Positions 63,501 through 64,000 of a stretch of 64,000 nucleotides of DNA are shown here, piece after piece. The notes beneath the pieces were generated by a model that was not told the DNA's origin, made no database searches, and saw only the letters and a list, made by a program, of their open reading frames with translations. Position 1 is the stretch's first letter. Each line of letters opens with the position of its first letter. Made by a program: the position numbers and the translations under genes. The DNA is taken from positions 54,951-118,950 of the forward strand of contig JAQTIE010000012.1 of NCBI GenBank assembly GCA_029433475.1, given 5' to 3'. Source of the stretch: Neisseriaceae bacterium ESL0693. GTDB lineage: Bacteria; Pseudomonadota; Gammaproteobacteria; Burkholderiales; Neisseriaceae.

Positions 63501-64000
63501 GATATCGGCGCTCATCACATCATCAACCAGGAACATGCCCTGATCAGCAGCAGCGGTGATCTGGCCATTGGCGGTGCCTTGGATAAAGACCACCACGCCA
63601 CCGGCAGGGCTGACAGCCTCATCAATGCCAGCGCCCGTATTGAGGCCACAGGCAACGGCCATATTGCTGTGAACCAATTGCAGAACCTCAACAACCATTT
63701 CAGTGTGGAGGAATACCTGGCCAGTAAAGAACATATACAGCAGTATCAGGAAAGCGGTAATCCTGAAATCTGGGTCAACGGCCAAGACGGCAAATTCAAC
63801 AAATCCCGTAAAAAACTGACCTTCACCTTCAACGACGGCAGTAAAAAGACCTGGAGTAAATACAGCGTCAGTAAAGTGCATTGGTGGGACTTTGACCGCA
63901 CCACCTACCGCCAGCGCGTGACTGAAAGCGACCCGGGACAAATCATTATCGGCGGTAATCTCAGCATTGAAGGCACCGACTGGCTCAACCACAACAGCCA
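60597..64000 (+). CDS. Two-partner-secretion haemagglutinin/CdiA-type exoprotein, N-terminal part
   Basis: An open frame of over 1130 codons that runs off the window. It starts with an extended signal peptide (MNKQFYKVIFNKKRGQMMAV, the ESPR type), then a hydrophobic stretch near 48-66 and likely cleavage near residue 71. Residues about 72-330 are the TPS secretion domain: NPYLAGGEARVIVNQI and LIIANPSGININGGGFINA. Then come FHA-type beta-helix repeats of about 20 residues (LNNQGLITSSGELSL style). A TpsB transporter exports such proteins; none lies upstream. The C-terminal effector or adhesive part is not visible, so adhesin versus contact-dependent inhibition toxin cannot be decided. Confidence 0.93.
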   Translation, partial: MNKQFYKVIFNKKRGQMMAVAEIATAEGKHSQNQPAGTHQSLSNLCKSVVVNILSFSILWALGLANVQASAIHADPNAPKNQRPTILQTANGLPQVNIQTPSKHGVSMNQYQQMDIDRRGAILNNSRKNARTQLAGMVQGNPYLAGGEARVIVNQINSNNPSQLNGHLEVAGRRAELIIANPSGININGGGFINAAGVTLATGKVNYDQGRIQGLDVNRGRIVIDGQGLDASKTDYTRILTTAAQINAAIWANDLSIVAGHNHFDADGQRQALDSSNTNNRPQVAIDTGLLGGMYSGKIFLIGTDKGLGVNMGGKLYSQKIHLSADGILTTTGDIVASSDTDPTNTSLNINAQGVNNSGNISSQGTADIHSNSLNNQGLITSSGELSLNQQQLNNSGSINAGRLSIDGDSLNNSGHISQSGQQDLNINSDQLINQQSGRIGQAMVADSSHANGSSNSNTNNNSNDNNASNSSAGNSNNDNTNNNSSNNNSKPATDNSTTGTTTSSTPAVFADGHINARNIDNSGQIEASGDISLNSTDLINQGKLNLASLSMSGNELNNQHGQINAGKIEINSQQVNNQHGQISANNQLHINGQKINNQSGKLQAGGELSLEADSIDNSNQGVISSNQNLTLNSNQLDNQTGQMWAAGNTHLNVEQLNNQQGKLQAGADLKLQTDSIDNSNQGLISSNQHLTLNSNQLNNQTGQLQAGGNLILEANSIDNSNQGQIISNHEAGIVAQNLNNQAGAIDADSLKLNADSVNNQQGALRTNQSLNANIGQHLNNQQGQISSAKDLSINGNPASNQLDIDNSHEGKILAGQNLNLNAKHLTNQGNISAGQNATIALIDDFSVDADLTAGHDLNLNSQGNITNHSNISASHNVSLSGASIDNKAEGTIQSNNQTWLSADNLTNRGLINSNGLTLIEASQNLANIGSGRIYGDHIALQADSLTNREESINGQTKAATIAARQRLDIGAHHIINQEHALISSSGDLAIGGALDKDHHATGRADSLINASARIEATGNGHIAVNQLQNLNNHFSVEEYLASKEHIQQYQESGNPEIWVNGQDGKFNKSRKKLTFTFNDGSKKTWSKYSVSKVHWWDFDRTTYRQRVTESDPGQIIIGGNLSIEGTDWLNHNS
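61938..62118 (+). repeat. Asn/Ser-rich low-complexity tract in the exoprotein
   Basis: About 60 codons of AAC, AAT, AGC, AGT and ACC encode an Asn/Ser/Thr-rich linker (residues 448-508) between two blocks of FHA repeats. Trinucleotide-like composition makes it prone to in-frame length change. Confidence 0.85.
62397..62790 (+). repeat. Long DNA repeats within the FHA region
   Basis: A segment near 62397-62520 recurs near 62577-62700 and in part near 62703-62790, sharing runs such as AACAGCAACCAGCTG and AACCAGACAGGCCAG. They reflect duplication of blocks of beta-helix turns. Confidence 0.75.

Noticed and set aside
61869..63992. Long open frames on the minus strand opposite the exoprotein gene
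   Set aside because: They are Ala/Val/Ile-rich mirror images of the Asn/Ser/Gly-coding repeats, lack domains and ribosome-binding sites, and the plus strand has an unbroken frame with clear TPS features.

Overview
The window reads as chromosomal DNA of a betaproteobacterium of the family Neisseriaceae. Supporting signs are the block yidC-yidD-rnpA-rpmH followed by dnaA-dnaN-gyrB with no recF, the zipA-ligA-galU cluster, EF-P carrying Arg32 next to its arginine rhamnosyltransferase EarP, and a NorM-type MATE pump. The moderate-to-low GC, AT-rich intergenic DNA and lack of any Neisseria-type DNA uptake repeat noticed by eye suggest a Snodgrassella-like gut symbiont rather than Neisseria itself. 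That genus assignment is inference.

Layout. 1-9.3 kb: the 3' end of glmS, then mostly minus-strand housekeeping genes (yjdM, yaaA, an aldehyde dehydrogenase, a WrbA-like flavoprotein, a HAD phosphatase, terC/alx, rpmE, cysS). 9.6-11.5 kb: an OmpA-like lipoprotein and an AT-rich membrane acyltransferase that looks acquired. 12-20.1 kb: the replication and translation core (yidC, yidD, rnpA, rpmH on minus; dnaA, dnaN, gyrB on plus). 20.2-25.5 kb: galU, ligA, zipA, ampD. 25.7 kb: tRNA-Phe, followed by an AT-rich, gene-poor accessory stretch to about 32 kb. That stretch holds one unknown gene, remnants, and an array of five DUF805 membrane-protein paralogues, the last of them broken.

32.8-36.8 kb: an iron-uptake operon that joins Ftr-type parts (P19, cupredoxin, FTR1 permease) with Efe-type parts (M75 imelysin protein, Tat-exported DyP peroxidase), preceded by a candidate Fur box. 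37-46.6 kb: a MATE pump, pepN, a CycA-like permease and thiamine genes (thiG, thiS, thiO) with yagU inserted among them. 46.8 kb: a candidate small RNA. 47-49 kb: pta. 49.6-51.1 kb: two toxin-antitoxin modules, RelE/StbE-like and Doc-like. 51.6-57.1 kb: a TetR regulator, murB, norM, a monooxygenase, efp and earP, all on minus. 57.1-57.5 kb: an AT-rich intergenic region with a cluster of DnaA-box-like sites, a candidate replication origin, followed by gyrA. 60.6 kb to the edge: the N-terminal part of a very large two-partner-secreted haemagglutinin/CdiA-type exoprotein.

Most core genes look intact. The unusual material is the DUF805 array, the hybrid iron operon, the Doc module with its unrecognised partner, the candidate sRNA, and the DnaA-box cluster lying 43 kb from dnaA.
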